Below are positions 1 to 11,703 of a stretch of DNA of 64,000 nt, piece by piece. The stretch is from Sophora flavescens (Eukaryota; Streptophyta; Magnoliopsida; Fabales; Fabaceae): assembly GCA_030762895.1 (NCBI GenBank), contig CM061063.1, positions 96,866,210 to 96,930,209 on the forward strand, given 5' to 3'. Numbering within the stretch: position 1 is the stretch's first letter; each line of letters opens with the position of its first letter. The notes beneath the pieces were generated by a model. It was not told the origin of the DNA, searched no databases, and saw only the letters and a list, made by a program, of their open reading frames with translations. A program made the position numbers and the translations under genes.

Positions 1-174
1 TGCCCAAGAAAAATCAATGGTGCACATCCCCATTCCCGATAGGATGCTCATGCAAAGCACATAACACAATTGTGCACATCCCCATTCCCGTTAGGATGCT
101 CATGCAAAGCAATGACACAATTGTGCACATCCCCATTCCCGTTAGGATGCTCATGCAAAGCAATGATACTATTC
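1..174. repeat. Short tandem repeat, about 51 bp x 3
   Basis: A unit starting TGCACATCCCCATTCCCG recurs at 21, 73 and 124 with periods of 52 and 51 bp and few mismatches. It lies in the LTR fragment that begins the window. A shorter reiteration of a GGACACAAAGTCCTAT-like unit follows at about 235-285. Confidence 0.85.
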
Positions 175-2716
175 CCCCATTTTAGTTAGGAAATAGCTGC
201 ACATATATTCAATCTTGACACATAGTCCTATAAATTTGGACACAAAGTCCTATCAATTTGGACACAAAGTCCTATAAAAGATACATCGATCCACTTCGGA
301 CCTCAATGATCATCATCACTTGACATGTCTGCCATATACATTGATCCACTCTGGATTCAATGCCCATTTACATGACACAATTGCCATTGAATGCATGAGA
401 AAAACTTTTATTCTCGTTCTGTTTTCTTTATCGTAATAATCTTTCCTTGTCGAAGCACAAAGCTTAACGACCATGCTTAATTTTTTTAATTAAGACTTTT
501 CACTTTAAACAAATACAGGACACACCGTCCAAATCTTTTAATCTCAACACAGGACACACAGTCCGAATGCTCAATCACGAAGCCCCTAAACCGATGCACC
601 AGTTTTAGGCTCGCGGATATGGAACTCACACTTTCCACATCAATTTAGGACACACAGTCCAAAAACAAAACTTTACAGGACACTCCGTCCCATGACACAG
701 ATCCTTGATCTTACGTGTCCATACAACACTAGAACCCCGACGTCTCGATTTCTAGGCTTATTTATCTGCTTGTAAAACATTTCGCTCGGTGAAAATCAAG
801 ACCAAAACAAAACCTCGGTCACTTATCCAAGTAACCGGAATGTTTCCAAATTATTTAGGAGAAAATCCTTTTCCTTTACAAAATCTTTTCTAAAACATTT
901 AGGAAATTCGTTTGTATTTGAAATTCATTGATGGAATAAAGTTAAATATTTTCAAAGGGTCTTTCCTTCATAAAGCACACCGTTCGAAAAGGTTTTCCCT
1001 CATACAAAACTTTTGATCATAAAAATATAGTTTTCCTTCAGCTCAGAATCACATATATATAATTCATAACACTTTAAAGCAAGAAATGTTTAACTCCAAG
1101 TAATAACCACAATGGTTCAATTAAACAAGTTATTCAAGTATTGGCTCAACATGACAATAATATTCACAACACTCAATTACACACATACGCACATGCATAT
1201 AGTTATTGAATATCCCTAGGCAAACTCCCCTTACCTTTGAAGACAAGTAAAGGATCCTCGTCTTAATGCTCGGGTTAGCTCATATCTACTCCATCAAGCA
1301 AGCATAGCCGTGTCAAACGTCTCAGGGAGGGAATCCAACAATGCGCAACAACCAGAAATCAAGAAAATCAATTACACGTGATCAAACACACATTCTAATT
1401 TGATCTAAACACTTAACCTTATTGCAAACAATGTCATTTTCAAAGAAAATCATGTTTGGAGCTTACGCTTCACAATACCCTTTAAGGAAACTTTGTTTTG
1501 ATTAAAAGATCAAAAAAAAAAACTTGGGAATCATCCATTAAGAGTCCTAATTACACTAAATCATAATTAATTTCACAAAAACATACCCAAATTCAAATAA
1601 AATCAAATTGGGGGTTTAGGGCTCCTTATTGCAATTTAGGGAAAACTCATTTTAATTAAAGAATAATGAAATTGGTTTAGGGAAACACAAATTCACAGTC
1701 CCAATTTCATAAAACAACCTTAAATTTCAAGATTAAAATATGAAATCAAAGGGTTAGGGTTTCAAAATCAGATTTGGGGGTTTTGAATCTGAGACACAAG
1801 AGAGGATTTTTGACTCACCCAAGGAAGAAGATAACTTGAAGGTGATGCTGTGGTGCTCCTCGCGGCGGCGAACGGCGACGGTACGGCGTCCAGCAGCGGT
1901 GGCAGTGTTCCTGTAACACCCATGTACTCAAAACTTGAAGATAAGGCTAGGAGATGAAGGAAGGAACTTAAACTAACAAAGAGAGGTGAGAAACCACCAG
2001 AAATGGAAGTCAAACCACCTTACCGTGGCGGAGGACGGCGCAACCGCAGCTGTGCGGGCCAAGAGGGCGGTGGCGAGTCGCGGGTCACCTGCTCTCGCCG
2101 TGCGGTGGCCGAACGGCGGTCTCAGGGGGTGGTCGCGCGACTGAGAAGAAGGAAGAAAGGTGGTTGGTGAAGATGAAGTTGAGGTGGGAGGAAGGAGAAA
2201 AGAGAAATAAGAAGAAAGAAAGAAAGAAGAAGAAGCAGAGAAGAAAAGAAAGAGTGAGGGAGAGAACGTCGAGAAAGAGAGAGAGAAAAGTGTAAAAGTT
2301 GAGTTTTTAAACTAATTACTTAGTGATAGGTACAAAATGAGTGATAAATATTAGGCATAAAATAAACATGTTTTTACTTTTTGGAATCTAAAAATAAAGA
2401 GTGATAAAGATATGATTTCGAAATTCAAATTAGAGTAAAAATTAATAGTTGAACTGATCAACTAAGAAAATACTCAGTCCAAAATTTAATCTCAGATAAA
2501 TGTTAAACCAAAATATTTTTAACTCTAAAATTAAATAGAATGAGAATATGAAAATGCTTTTCTCTTAATCTTATTATTTAAAATATTTTTCTGTACCGGT
2601 ATAATAGTGACAATAACGTAAATTATTGTCTAGGAAGCGTGCATTCACTGAAATAAGTCAGTGCTAACGCACCCAATAAAATAATTAATCATAGGTGTGA
2701 AAACTAGGGTGTTACA
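1..2716 (-). mobile_element. Long LTR fragment, Tekay-like Ty3/Gypsy, cut by window start
   Basis: The right end, GGTGTTACA at 2708-2716, is the inverted form of the TGTAACACC LTR start seen elsewhere in the window, so this LTR reads on the minus strand with its U3 at the right. The last 100 bp (AAGCGTGCATTCACTGAAATAAGTCAG and on) match the U3 end of the LTR at 7342-10740. The body carries GGAC-N5-GTCC motifs (for example 548, 648, 679) and a GC-rich purine tract at about 2030-2290. No coding region is convincing. No primer site or polypurine tract adjoins 2716, so this is a solo or broken LTR. Confidence 0.8.
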
Positions 2717-3213
2717 GTATACTTTATTCAAAATGCTGAAGCTGGGAGTCGAACACTGAACATCGAAAAGCAAACAAAGTAATGCGACCACTAGGCTAGA
2801 CCATCAAGTTGCTATTAGTTACGAATTTAAACATATACATATATTCATCACAAAACCTATGAATTTCATATAGATTTAATTATGGAGTTGGTCCCTAAAC
2901 TATTTGAGAGAAAAAATTTAGTTCTTGAAATGATAATAGTAAAATAATAAAATATGAAATTGTGCTAGAAAATTAATATTTTATAACAAAATATTAAGCT
3001 ATTAAACTGAGTAAAATATTTAATATTTGAAATAACATTAAAATAATAAAAATGGAATAATAACATTAAAATATTGAAATAACATTAAAATATTTAATAT
3101 TTAATACCAAAAAATATTATTTCAAAAATATTAAAATAATCTAAGAAAAACCTCAATTAAAATATAAAATAACATAATAAATAGTAAAATAAATTAAATA
3201 ACTCAAAATATAA
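2717..3213. mobile_element. MULE copy 1, left inverted-repeat remnant
   Basis: From about 2730 the sequence matches 11255-11703 and 56808-57230, the left arm of the long-inverted-repeat element described at 11047-19901. The outer tip is missing: the join between GTATACTTTATT and CAAAATGCTG skips about 130 bp present in the other copies. The arm is extremely AT-rich and non-coding. Confidence 0.75.
2744..2798 (-). promoter_or_regulatory. tRNA-like Pol III A and B boxes, copy 1
   Basis: On the minus strand TAGCCTAGTGG (2798-2788) resembles the tRNA A box, and TGTTCGACTCCC-like sequence (2755-2744; one base changed in this copy) resembles the B box, about 43 nt downstream. No cloverleaf can be folded around them, so this is a tRNA-related promoter relic and not a tRNA gene. 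Confidence 0.5.
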
Positions 3214-3717
3214 TCTATACTATATTCAAATCTCATGCACTCCGCTACAGTGTTCCTACCATAAATTAAATTTTTTTGTTGACAAGTTCCTACCATAAGT
3301 TAATGAGTATGATATTTCACTATTTTGTTGTCGTCTCTCCTTTACATCTTTAACTCTTTTAAATTATTATTTAAAATTTTTTTTATAGGGAAATTGTTAG
3401 TAATTAATTAGTTATGTTATATTTTTTGTTAAAAAATTATAGAGTTGCTTATCTTGAAAACTCTATCGGATACTTATAATTATTTTAAAAATTTATTCAT
3501 TTATTTGTTTACTTTTTAAAATTTCTTTTGTCCGTAATATTTTAAATAATTGCTTTTTAATTTGTTAACTTTTTGCAAATAAAATAATCAATATAGATAT
3601 TTTGTTTTTAATTTAGGTGAGTTGGGTCCCGAGGGAATATCGGGGCCAAGGCATACCTCACAGCTCAAAGAAAGCTTATAGAGGTACTTATAGATTACTC
3701 ACCAACAAGAATATATA
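3214..3717 (+). mobile_element. Helitron copy 1, 5' part only
   Basis: The 5' terminus TCTATACTATATTC follows an A at 3213, the expected A|TC Helitron boundary. The body matches 57231 onward and 17251 onward. The 3' part, including the hairpin, is missing because LTR sequence joins at about 3713-3718. Confidence 0.7.
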
Positions 3718-5122
3718 TTAATCAATAAGCAAATAATTCTAACTACAAAATAAATACTTACACACCATAATTAAGACACACAATAGCAATTACACATGGC
3801 TATCGGAAAAATCCCTCCGACTTTCCCCTTACCTCAAAAAATAGTATCTCTGAGAAACAGTTCGTCGGAAATCCAAGAAACGCCGATAACGCGCGTATCT
3901 GATAACTTAGCTTATCCTTCATTAAACATAACACTCAATCAACAAACAAACAACTAAATCAAGCCTAAAATCGTACATGTTGGTTTCGGCAAAGGGCTGA
4001 CTTTGGGGTTCAAAATCCTTAAATTTTCTAAACTTTTGGATTAGTGATTTATAATCACTTAAAACCCTAAATCAATGATCATGGCATAAAGATTGAAATT
4101 AAATCTTCCAATCCTTCAACAAATGATTTTCGGCCATGACCATTAAAATGGTTTAGAGACTCTAATTTAAGTCAAACAACATAGATATAATACCTATATA
4201 GCTTATAAGATTCAATCATGTAAAGAAAATGAACAAAATCCTCCACCCCAATGCCCCCACCACAAAACCCTTGCTTCTGCCTCCTTAGGTTAAAGAGGTT
4301 CGAAATTTTTTTTTAATGCAAGCTTCTAGATCTAGAATATAGAGGTAATAATAGGATTATATAAATTGGTTTCATGTCAAATAGATTTTCCTATGATTTT
4401 CTATGAATTTTTGAATCTAGAAACCCTAAAATGCATCATCTTGAAAAAGACTTCAAAATGAAAAACTTATTGAAGAACATGATGCTAAACAAGGAACATG
4501 AGTAAGGTTTACCTATTGATGTCAAGAAATGAGCAAGAAATCTCCTACTTCCTTCACAAATCAAGCCTAGGTTTCTTAGTGTTTCAATGGTGAAAATGAG
4601 CAAAATTTGGATGAAGAAGATAGCTTAGGCTTTTATAGAAGTGGGAATGGACTCTTGGCTGTTTTGAACCATGGGGAAGCAAGGGGTTTTGTGTCCAAAA
4701 TACAAAAATTCAAGGGTAATTTAGTAATCTTGTACAATGGCAAACTTGTGAGTAAAACTAACATTAAGGGTATTTTAGTCTTTTCATCCTAAAAACCATC
4801 ATGACAATGAGGAGTCATCCCATGACTCACCCCTTATGACTCATCATGATTTGACATCCTATTTATCCGTTAGCGGGTCCCGCAAATCCCGGTTTCAGCT
4901 CTGTCGTTTACCCGATTTCGTATAACGCCCGCATAATATATATTACTTCACATTTTAAGTGAAAAATTTTAAAATAGCCAAAGAAGTTGGAAACTTCATT
5001 AAAACCTTAAGTGTTTCGTTCACGAGTCAAAATTAGGTCATTTGAGCAGTAAAATCTTACTGTCAGCGAAAACGCAGACTGGGTTTCGTCTGAATTTTCG
5101 TCTGAAAAAATCGGGTGTTACA
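3718..5122 (-). mobile_element. 3' LTR (truncated) of gag-only retrotransposon
   Basis: The right end GGTGTTACA (5114-5122) directly abuts a polypurine tract, so this is the 3' LTR of the minus-strand element whose gag lies at 5974-7044. It begins mid-LTR, matching about 9187 of the 5' LTR, and has lost its first 1.9 kb. A TATA-like TATAAAAG lies on the minus strand at about 4632-4640. Two TGACTCA motifs at 4823-4829 and 4837-4843 lie upstream of it. Its U3 differs from that of the partner LTR at 7342-10740. Confidence 0.8.
5075..5092. promoter_or_regulatory. Conserved U3 inverted repeat CAGAC-N8-GTCTG
   Basis: An 18-bp inverted repeat lies 30 bp inside the LTR terminus. The same structure recurs at the matching end of otherwise divergent LTRs at 41543-41560, 46653-46670, 54359-54376 and 59318-59335. 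The role is unknown. Confidence 0.6.
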
Positions 5123-5160
5123 ATACTACCCCACTAAAAAGAATTTCGTCCTCGAAATTC
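5123..5160 (-). other. Polypurine tract and conserved GAGGACGAAATT block
   Basis: Read on the minus strand, AATTTCGAGGACGAAATTC is followed by TTTTTAGTGGGGTAGTAT and then the LTR start TGTAACACC. This arrangement is the usual 3' end of the internal region in Tekay/Del-clade Ty3/Gypsy elements and primes plus-strand DNA synthesis. Confidence 0.85.
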
Positions 5161-5973
5161 GCGACTCAAAACTAGACAGGATCTCCTTAATCCCAAGCTC
5201 TTACTTTCACAAGAGGGTAAGTAATCATAGAAGAACTTTGTTAATCTAAAAAGAACACAGGAATGTCCGATATGCTAAAAGATTCTTTAATAGGTTCGTG
5301 AGTGTAAAATTGCATAGCTAATACATATTTACAACCATGACTCTAATAAAGTTCCTTCTTTCACGAGAACTCCTAGTGGTTTAGGAACTCACCAAATGAC
5401 TAGTTCCCACTCTGAAGAGAATTTATTCTTTGAATAAGGAATTTATAAAACAATGATTTAAAAATAACAACAGTCCGATCAAAATTCAGATTGAATCACT
5501 CTTACCAAAAGTAAAAGTGACTAGACTAAGTCTCATATAGAAACTTCTTTCATCACGAAGGTATCTATCTCGAACAATAACAGGACAGTTCCAAAAAAAT
5601 CTCCACAATAAACGACACAACTTTTGAAATTTGAAAATAAATCTACTATCAAAGAAATGATCTGATCTCAAAAACCTATTCTGATCAACTCAATCAAGAG
5701 AAAAGGGATTGGAATAAAAAAATTTTCAAGAAACCTTTATTTTCATAAAGTCGTAGATATTATATATTACTGATGCCAACTGAAAGGACTTACAACATAA
5801 AAGACTTTAGAGAGTCAAATACTCAAGAGTACCTACATATGATTCTACTTAGATCATATTACAAACTTAACATGTATTAGTCATTAAAGCACGCATCTGA
5901 CTTATATTATTCCTATGCATAACTACTTCTTGGGTTCATGATCCAGTTGCTTTAGGTTGTGAAGTTTTCAACA
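5161..5973. other. Non-coding internal 3' region of the gag-only element
   Basis: AT-rich sequence between gag and the polypurine tract, where pol would be in an autonomous relative. No pol motif is visible on either strand. The similar stretch at 54580-55161 shows shared blocks (for example AAAAGTGA..AGACTAAGTCTCAT against AAAGTGATTAGATTAAGTTTCAT), so it is a conserved part of the family rather than random filler. Confidence 0.6.
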
Positions 5974-7044
5974 CTACTCCTGATGTAGACTTTTCCCATT
6001 GTCAGTGGTTCTGGTGTTGTTGACAACTGATCTACGCTTTGGTGCATTACAATCCTTCGATAAGTGACCCACTCGATTACAATTGTAACATTTAACTCCT
6101 TCCATTGGACAAGTTTTAGCCATATGTTTTGGGTTTCCACACTTGTAACATCTTCTGACTTGGCCTTGACTTTGATTCTTTTGGCCTCCACTTCCTGGTG
6201 CAATGACATGATAAGGTTGCTGATTTTGATCATTTCCTGGGTGTCGGAAATAAGGTTTCCTCTGGTTTTGCTTCTCCTTCTTATTCTGCTGAAATTGAAA
6301 TCTAGATGATCCGCCGGTAGCACCCAAATTGTCTTTACTTTTCCCTTTCTGCTCCACTTTCCGACACTCTTCAACTAAGGCTTGAAGGTTGCGAATTTTC
6401 ATCGGTAGCACAGACTCTTTAATTCCATATCGTAGGCCTCCTTCAAATCTCTTACATTCCCATCCTTCATCAAATTGAGTTTGGAAGAAACGGAAATACT
6501 TAACTAGGAATTTAAACTTTGCGGTATATTCATCCACAAATAGTTCGTTCTGTTGTAATCGTAAGAACTCATGCCCCTTTCTCAACTCTAGCGCTCTGAG
6601 GAAAATAATTATCCAAGAAAATCGTGCAGAAAACACTCCAGTATATTCCTGGTTAATCCGTTTCAGTATGTGTCTGATTTCCGCCCACCAGCATCCTGCA
6701 TTCCTGTAAAGCAGAGAAAGAGCATACGGAACCTTTGATTCTTCAGGACCGTCGATACTCTCGAAAATACTTTCCAGTTCTTGTATCCACAAGACAGCCT
6801 TCTTTGAGTTTTCATTTCCATAAAATCCTTGAGGATTTTGATTTCTGAAGTTTGCTAGATTTTTCGACTCCGCTGTCAGCTCAGCCCGAACCTGGTTCAG
6901 CTCATTCTGGGTAACCACGATAGCAGCAACACTAGTCATAGCCTACACGACCTGGTTCATCTGTTCAATCACATCCTTGTTGCTGATATAATCACGAGCA
7001 CCATTACGATCACATCCAAGTCCTTGTTCAATTCCTGGTTCCAT
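5974..7044 (-). pseudogene. gag: Gag of gag-only Tekay-like retrotransposon, one in-frame stop
   Basis: Gag forms the particle that packages element RNA. The start is ATG at 7044-7042, in the same context as the gag at 63552 (GTCAGTTATGGAACCAG). A TAG at 6945-6943 interrupts codon 34; from 6939 the same frame is open for 321 residues. It contains the retrotransposon gag core (NPQGFYGNENSKKAVLWIQE, then WW at the usual place) and two C-terminal CCHC zinc knuckles: C-x2-C-x4-H-x4-C beginning CYKCGNPKHMAKTC, then CYNCNRVGHLSKDC. It stops soon after the second knuckle. Only about 850 bp separate it from the polypurine tract, so protease, reverse transcriptase, RNase H and integrase are absent. 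Confidence 0.85.
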
Positions 7045-7326
7045 AACTGACCTAGAAAACAAACTTAGTCAGTCTGCAACCAGAAATTGAAATGTATACT
7101 TTTGTACTTTTGTGTCTCAAACACATTACTTCTAAGAAGTAATTCGGTGAATGTACCATCTATTGTTCCTAGATTCGCACAAGGTCTCAACTAAACAATA
7201 CACAGCTACTTGTGTGTCAACACACATTGTTTTAAACAAAGAAACAATTCAAGGAAGGTCCTACCAGAGATCACACAACAAAAACATAACAGACCTATTC
7301 CCCAAGGTTCCCGAAAGACTCGACCA

Positions 7327-7338
7327 GCTCTGATACCA
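7327..7338 (-). other. Primer-binding site, initiator Met tRNA type
   Basis: The minus strand reads TGGTATCAGAGC three bases downstream of the LTR end at 7342. This matches the 3' end of plant initiator methionine tRNA and primes minus-strand synthesis in most plant Ty3/Gypsy and Ty1/Copia elements. It fixes the element orientation. Confidence 0.9.
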
Positions 7339-7341
7339 CTC

Positions 7342-10300
7342 TGTAACACCCCCCTTGGGCATTACTATACTATCACGTGCCGAAATAAATTGAAAGAATT
7401 TTGCTGGTTGCTTTCTGAAAAATTTGATTTATTTGGAGTCAAAAAAATATGGGTGTAGAACAATTTCCTTTGAATAGTGTAGTACGTAACATACTCATCA
7501 CAATAGTAAAAAAAATAAAACATATTATTCAAAACAAAATTTTAAACCATGTAAAGGTTTTCAAAATACCTATACAAACTTTCTCAAAACATACCACCCA
7601 AAAGAAATCCTAAGCTGGTCACTCTAAAAGACACTCACTGATAAGGCCTCGTGATCATCCCTATGATCGCACATCTTTTCCCGCAATCCAGACTTAAGCC
7701 GACTTAAGGCACTCTTCTGCAACTTCTGCATTCGTGTACTAAGGTACAATAGCAAAGACCGAAGAACCTATATATGCAAGGGTGAGTTCCAATATATGGA
7801 TTTTAAAATGATAACCATATGCACGACTCTCAAATACCAATTAACATGAATGTTCAAAGATAAACAATATATATTTATCAAAGGGTTTCATACCCGACAG
7901 TCGTAAATGAGCTGATCAGGCTCTAGTTGCCAATTAAGGCAGAATCAATGCTCGATATGGCAAAGTTCTATTGACCATTCCACAGTCCAACTCAAGGCAA
8001 AGTGGTGACTACATATAGCACATGGTCTACTTGGTCGTATATCCATCAAGGCACAGTGACGCAAACTGCATGAATACTTACCATCAAGCATTCAAGTCCT
8101 ATGCAAAGGCACGTCTGCCCTGTAATGCATGTAAAACGTTTTGTTCTCATTGTTTTCTTTGTGATCAATCTTTAGGTGTCGGAGCTACAAGTCTCACGCC
8201 TAAATTACCAATTTAAACTTTCAAGTTTAATACCTCTTTCCAAAATAACTGACTCCAAGTCAAAAGGTGTGCAAATCACGAAATCCAGACTGATGCACCT
8301 GTCTTGGACGCGTAGATTTTAGTGCACAAAACCAAATATACGGTTTAGAGGACATTATAGTCCATAATTTCCACTTCGGACCCCAGGCCCAGATCTTAGA
8401 TCTCTAGACCCGACGTCTCGGTTGCAGGTTCATTTAAACTATTTTTGTTTTGTGAAAAACAAAACAAAATCAAAGTTTCCTCAACCTATCCAAGTTGATG
8501 GAAATAGCTCTAGGTTTACCGAAAATCCTTTTATGTTGGAAATTTGTTTTGTAAACTTAACGAAATTCCTTAAAACTTTTTTTTGTTCAAAAATCGAAAA
8601 TTTGAACTGTAAAACCTTATTAGAGACAAATTATCAATAATACCCTCTTTAAAAACACTTTCGTAAATATTGACGGAATTGTCCGTCGTTTGCTGTTTCA
8701 TGACGCATTTAGGTAAAAATAGGACTCTTTGTCGTAAATTAATTTTTCCAACACTGTAATAAAATTATTTTCAAAACTTTTTCGCTTAAAATATTATTTT
8801 CTAATATTTATAAATTACTCAGGTGAAAATTAGCAGTGCTAAAATATTTTCACGGCTACGTCCTCACTATGGCTCATAAAAAGCCCTTTCGCTGTTAAAT
8901 GATTAAAATAATATTATTTTCACTTTTTCCCATTTTTCATTAAATAATAACTAAGTAATATTATACTACTATTTCCATTGAATTAAACTCATTAATTCAT
9001 AAAAAGCTTTTAACTGCTTTTAACTTTTATTTAATTGAGCTCTGACCACTGTCAGGCTTTCAAACTCACAATCCACATCAACAATTATTTCATATCAATA
9101 ATATGACACTTAGAAATTTAAAACATATCACAAAATACAACAAATAATTAAATACAGTTAAATCAAATAGTTAACAGCAGATAATCAATAAGCAAATAAT
9201 GCTAACTATAAAATAAATACTTACACACCATAATTAAGACACATAATAGCAATTACACATGGCTATCGGAAAAATCCCTCAGACTTTCCCCTTACCTCAA
9301 AAACACAGTATCTCTGAGAAACAGTTCGTCGGAAATCCAAGTAACGCCGATAACGCGCGTATCTGATAACTTAGCTTATCCTTCATTAAACATAACACTC
9401 AATCAACAAACAAACAACTAAATCAATCCAAAAATCCTACATGTTGGTTTCGGCCAAGGGCTGACTTTGGGGTTCAAAATCCTTAAAATTTCTAAACTTT
9501 TTGATTAGTGATTTATAATCACTTAAAACCCTAAATCAATGATCATGGCATAAAGATTGAAATTAAATCTTCCAATCCTTCAACAAATGATTTTCGGCCA
9601 TGACCATTAAATTGATTTGATTAGAGAATCATGAAACTAAACTTAGAAATCATAATTAAAAGTCCTAATTGCACTAAAATACAACCAATTTCATGATTTG
9701 GGTAAAATGAAAAGTTAGGGTTTTCAAAATAAAATTGCGGATTTTTAACTAGAAAAGGTTATGGTGAAGTACTCACCCAAGATGTCAAGAAAAGAGGACA
9801 TGGTGGCTGTTGCAATGGCCGGCACGGTGGCTGGCGATGGTGGGGCGGCGGAGCACCGCAAAACAGATCTGAAACAACCATGACCCAAGAAAATGAAGAC
9901 AAGCTTTTGTGGAAGAAGGTGTTTAAGCTGACAAGGGAAGGGGTAAACCACCATGGAAGGTGGCGGCCGAGCTTACCTCGAGGGAGGACGGTGCGTTTCG
10001 TACTGGAGAACGTGAGCAGGCTGCACGTTTTATGGTTCCTCACGTCGACTATGGCATAGTTCCGAGCGGCTTCAGGCAGTGACGGTCAACACAGTGTTGC
10101 GGCTGTGTAGGGTGGCGGCGTACGGTTTGGAACAGCAAGTGGGAAGGAGAAGAAATGCAGTATGAGAGGGAGGAAGAAGAAGAAGAGAGGAAAGGAAAGA
10201 AAGAAGAGAGGAAAGGGGAGGGTATCAGGTCTGATGAGGGAAAGGAGAAAGTATTTATGTTTTTAACTCGACATTTAGTGATAGGTACAAAAATGGGTGA

Positions 10301-10740
10301 TAAAATATTGAGTCTAAAAATATACATGTTTTTGGTTTTTGAATCTAAAAATAAAGGTTGATAAATATATACTTTAAAAATTTGAAATAAAGTAGAGATT
10401 GATAGTTGAATTGATCAACTAAGAAAATCCACGATCCAACATTTAATCTACGATTAATGTCAAACCAGTTTATTTTCAAATCTAAAATTAAATAGAATGA
10501 AAATATGGAAATGCTTTTCTCGTAATCATATTATTTTAAAAAATTATGTACTAGTAATAATAATGACAATAACGTAAATTATTGTCTAGTAAGCGTGCAT
10601 TCACTGAAATAAGTCAGTGCTAACGCACCTAATAAAATAATTTGAAGAGAGTAATTTTATTCAAACTAAACCACATAACAAAATAAACATAAACATCCAA
10701 ATAAATAACTAATCATGTGTGTAAAAGCTAGGGTGTTACA
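7342..10740 (-). mobile_element. 5' LTR (3.4 kb) of gag-only retrotransposon, mosaic
   Basis: Bounded by TGTAACACC (7342) and GGTGTTACA (10740), with the primer site adjoining at 7338. From 7342 to about 9612 it matches the LTRs at 3718 and 20625. From about 9612 it switches to the type seen at 31680-32060 and 1-2716, including the GC-rich stretch (about 9780-10140), the purine tract and the U3 end. A minus-strand ATAAATA at 10258-10252 is a plausible TATA box. The 3' LTR at 3718-5122 has a different U3, so the pair did not simply arise by one reverse transcription. Confidence 0.8.
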
Positions 10741-10764
10741 TCACCATCCTCCTAGCATGTATAG

Positions 10765-11035
10765 CTTTCCTCTTGGATACCATAAGAGGCACTGCGGCTT
10801 TTTAGGATTCAAATTTTTGTTTCCTCTTAGAGGAAACCTTCTTACTCATCTAACAAACTTCTCCTTCCTTATAGTAAGACCAGTCAGGAATGCACAGTAC
10901 TTTTCAATCTTTTCATCAAGAAATTCTACAGCCAATTGCTGAATTATATGTTCATGCACCAAAACATATCTCTCATGCTCCACAGCTAATGGAATAGATG
11001 AAATTTAAGAGACATGGTTCTTACTAAACTACAAA
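10765..11035 (-). pseudogene. Terminal-exon fragment of an unrecognised host gene, copy 1
   Basis: On the minus strand an intron-like end (CTATTCCATTAG) is followed by an open frame ending EFLDEKIEKYCAFLTG..RKEKFVR and a TAG stop. The stretch after the stop could be 3' untranslated sequence and holds a perfect hairpin, GTTTCCTCT-T-AGAGGAAAC. The same exon is at 56133-56415. I do not recognise the protein. The high proportion of Glu, Lys and Asp in a regular pattern suggests a helical segment. It may be a gene fragment caught up in the duplication that copied the neighbouring MULE. Confidence 0.45.
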
Positions 11036-11260
11036 TGAAATTCGTGTATGGTGCCTTTGATAATTTGATTGCATCAATGCAGTTTTGATACAAAGCAATA
11101 GATAGAGAGTAACATTTAATAGTTGTATACTTTATTATTTATTATATCATTTTTTAATTTACAATTATGTCCTTTGACTCTTTTTTTTTTGCCAAAGTCC
11201 TATCATGTGCGCCAACCAAGGCATTGATAGAATCAAATTGGAAGCCAAAATGCTGAAGCT

Positions 11261-11315
11261 GGGAGTCGAACACTGGACATCGAAAAGAAAACAAAGTAAT
11301 GCGACCACTAGGCTA
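11261..11315 (-). promoter_or_regulatory. Outward-facing tRNA-like A and B boxes, left arm of MULE copy 2
   Basis: Minus strand: A box TAGCCTAGTGG (11315-11305), then B box TGTTCGACTCCC (11272-11261) about 43 nt further. Transcription would run out through the left tip. The right arm carries an equivalent pair facing the other way at 19571-19623. Confidence 0.55.
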
Positions 11316-11703
11316 TACCGTCAGCTTGCTATTAGTTACGAATTTAAACATATACATATATTCATCACAAAACCTGTGAATTTCATATAGATTTAATTAT
11401 TGAGTTGGTCCCTAAACTATTTGAGAGAAAAAATTTAATTCTTGAAATGATAATAGTAAAATAATAAAATATGAAATTGTGCTAGAAAATTAATATTTTA
11501 TAACAAAATATTAAGCTATTAAACTGAGTAAAATATTTAATATTTCAAATAATATTAAAATAATAAAAATGGAATAATAACATTAAAATATTTGAAATAA
11601 CATTAAAATATTTAATATTTAATACCAAAAATATTATTTAAAAAATATTAAAACAATCTAAGAATAACCTCAATAAAAATATAAAATAACATAATAAATA
11701 GTA

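Noticed and set aside
1911..1925. TGTAACACCC as an LTR start inside the first LTR
   Set aside because: No matching end, primer site or similarity change at this point. The alignment with 9780-10140 runs through it, so it is a chance match.
1768..2013. 81-codon minus-strand frame as a gene
   Set aside because: Lies in LTR U3 and leader sequence, has Ser/Leu-rich composition from a purine/pyrimidine-biased stretch, and is not kept in the related LTR at 9745-10043, where other frames appear.
11261..11315. Possible tRNA gene on the minus strand
   Set aside because: A and B boxes are present but no acceptor, anticodon or T stems can be formed around them. Kept only as a tRNA-like promoter relic.
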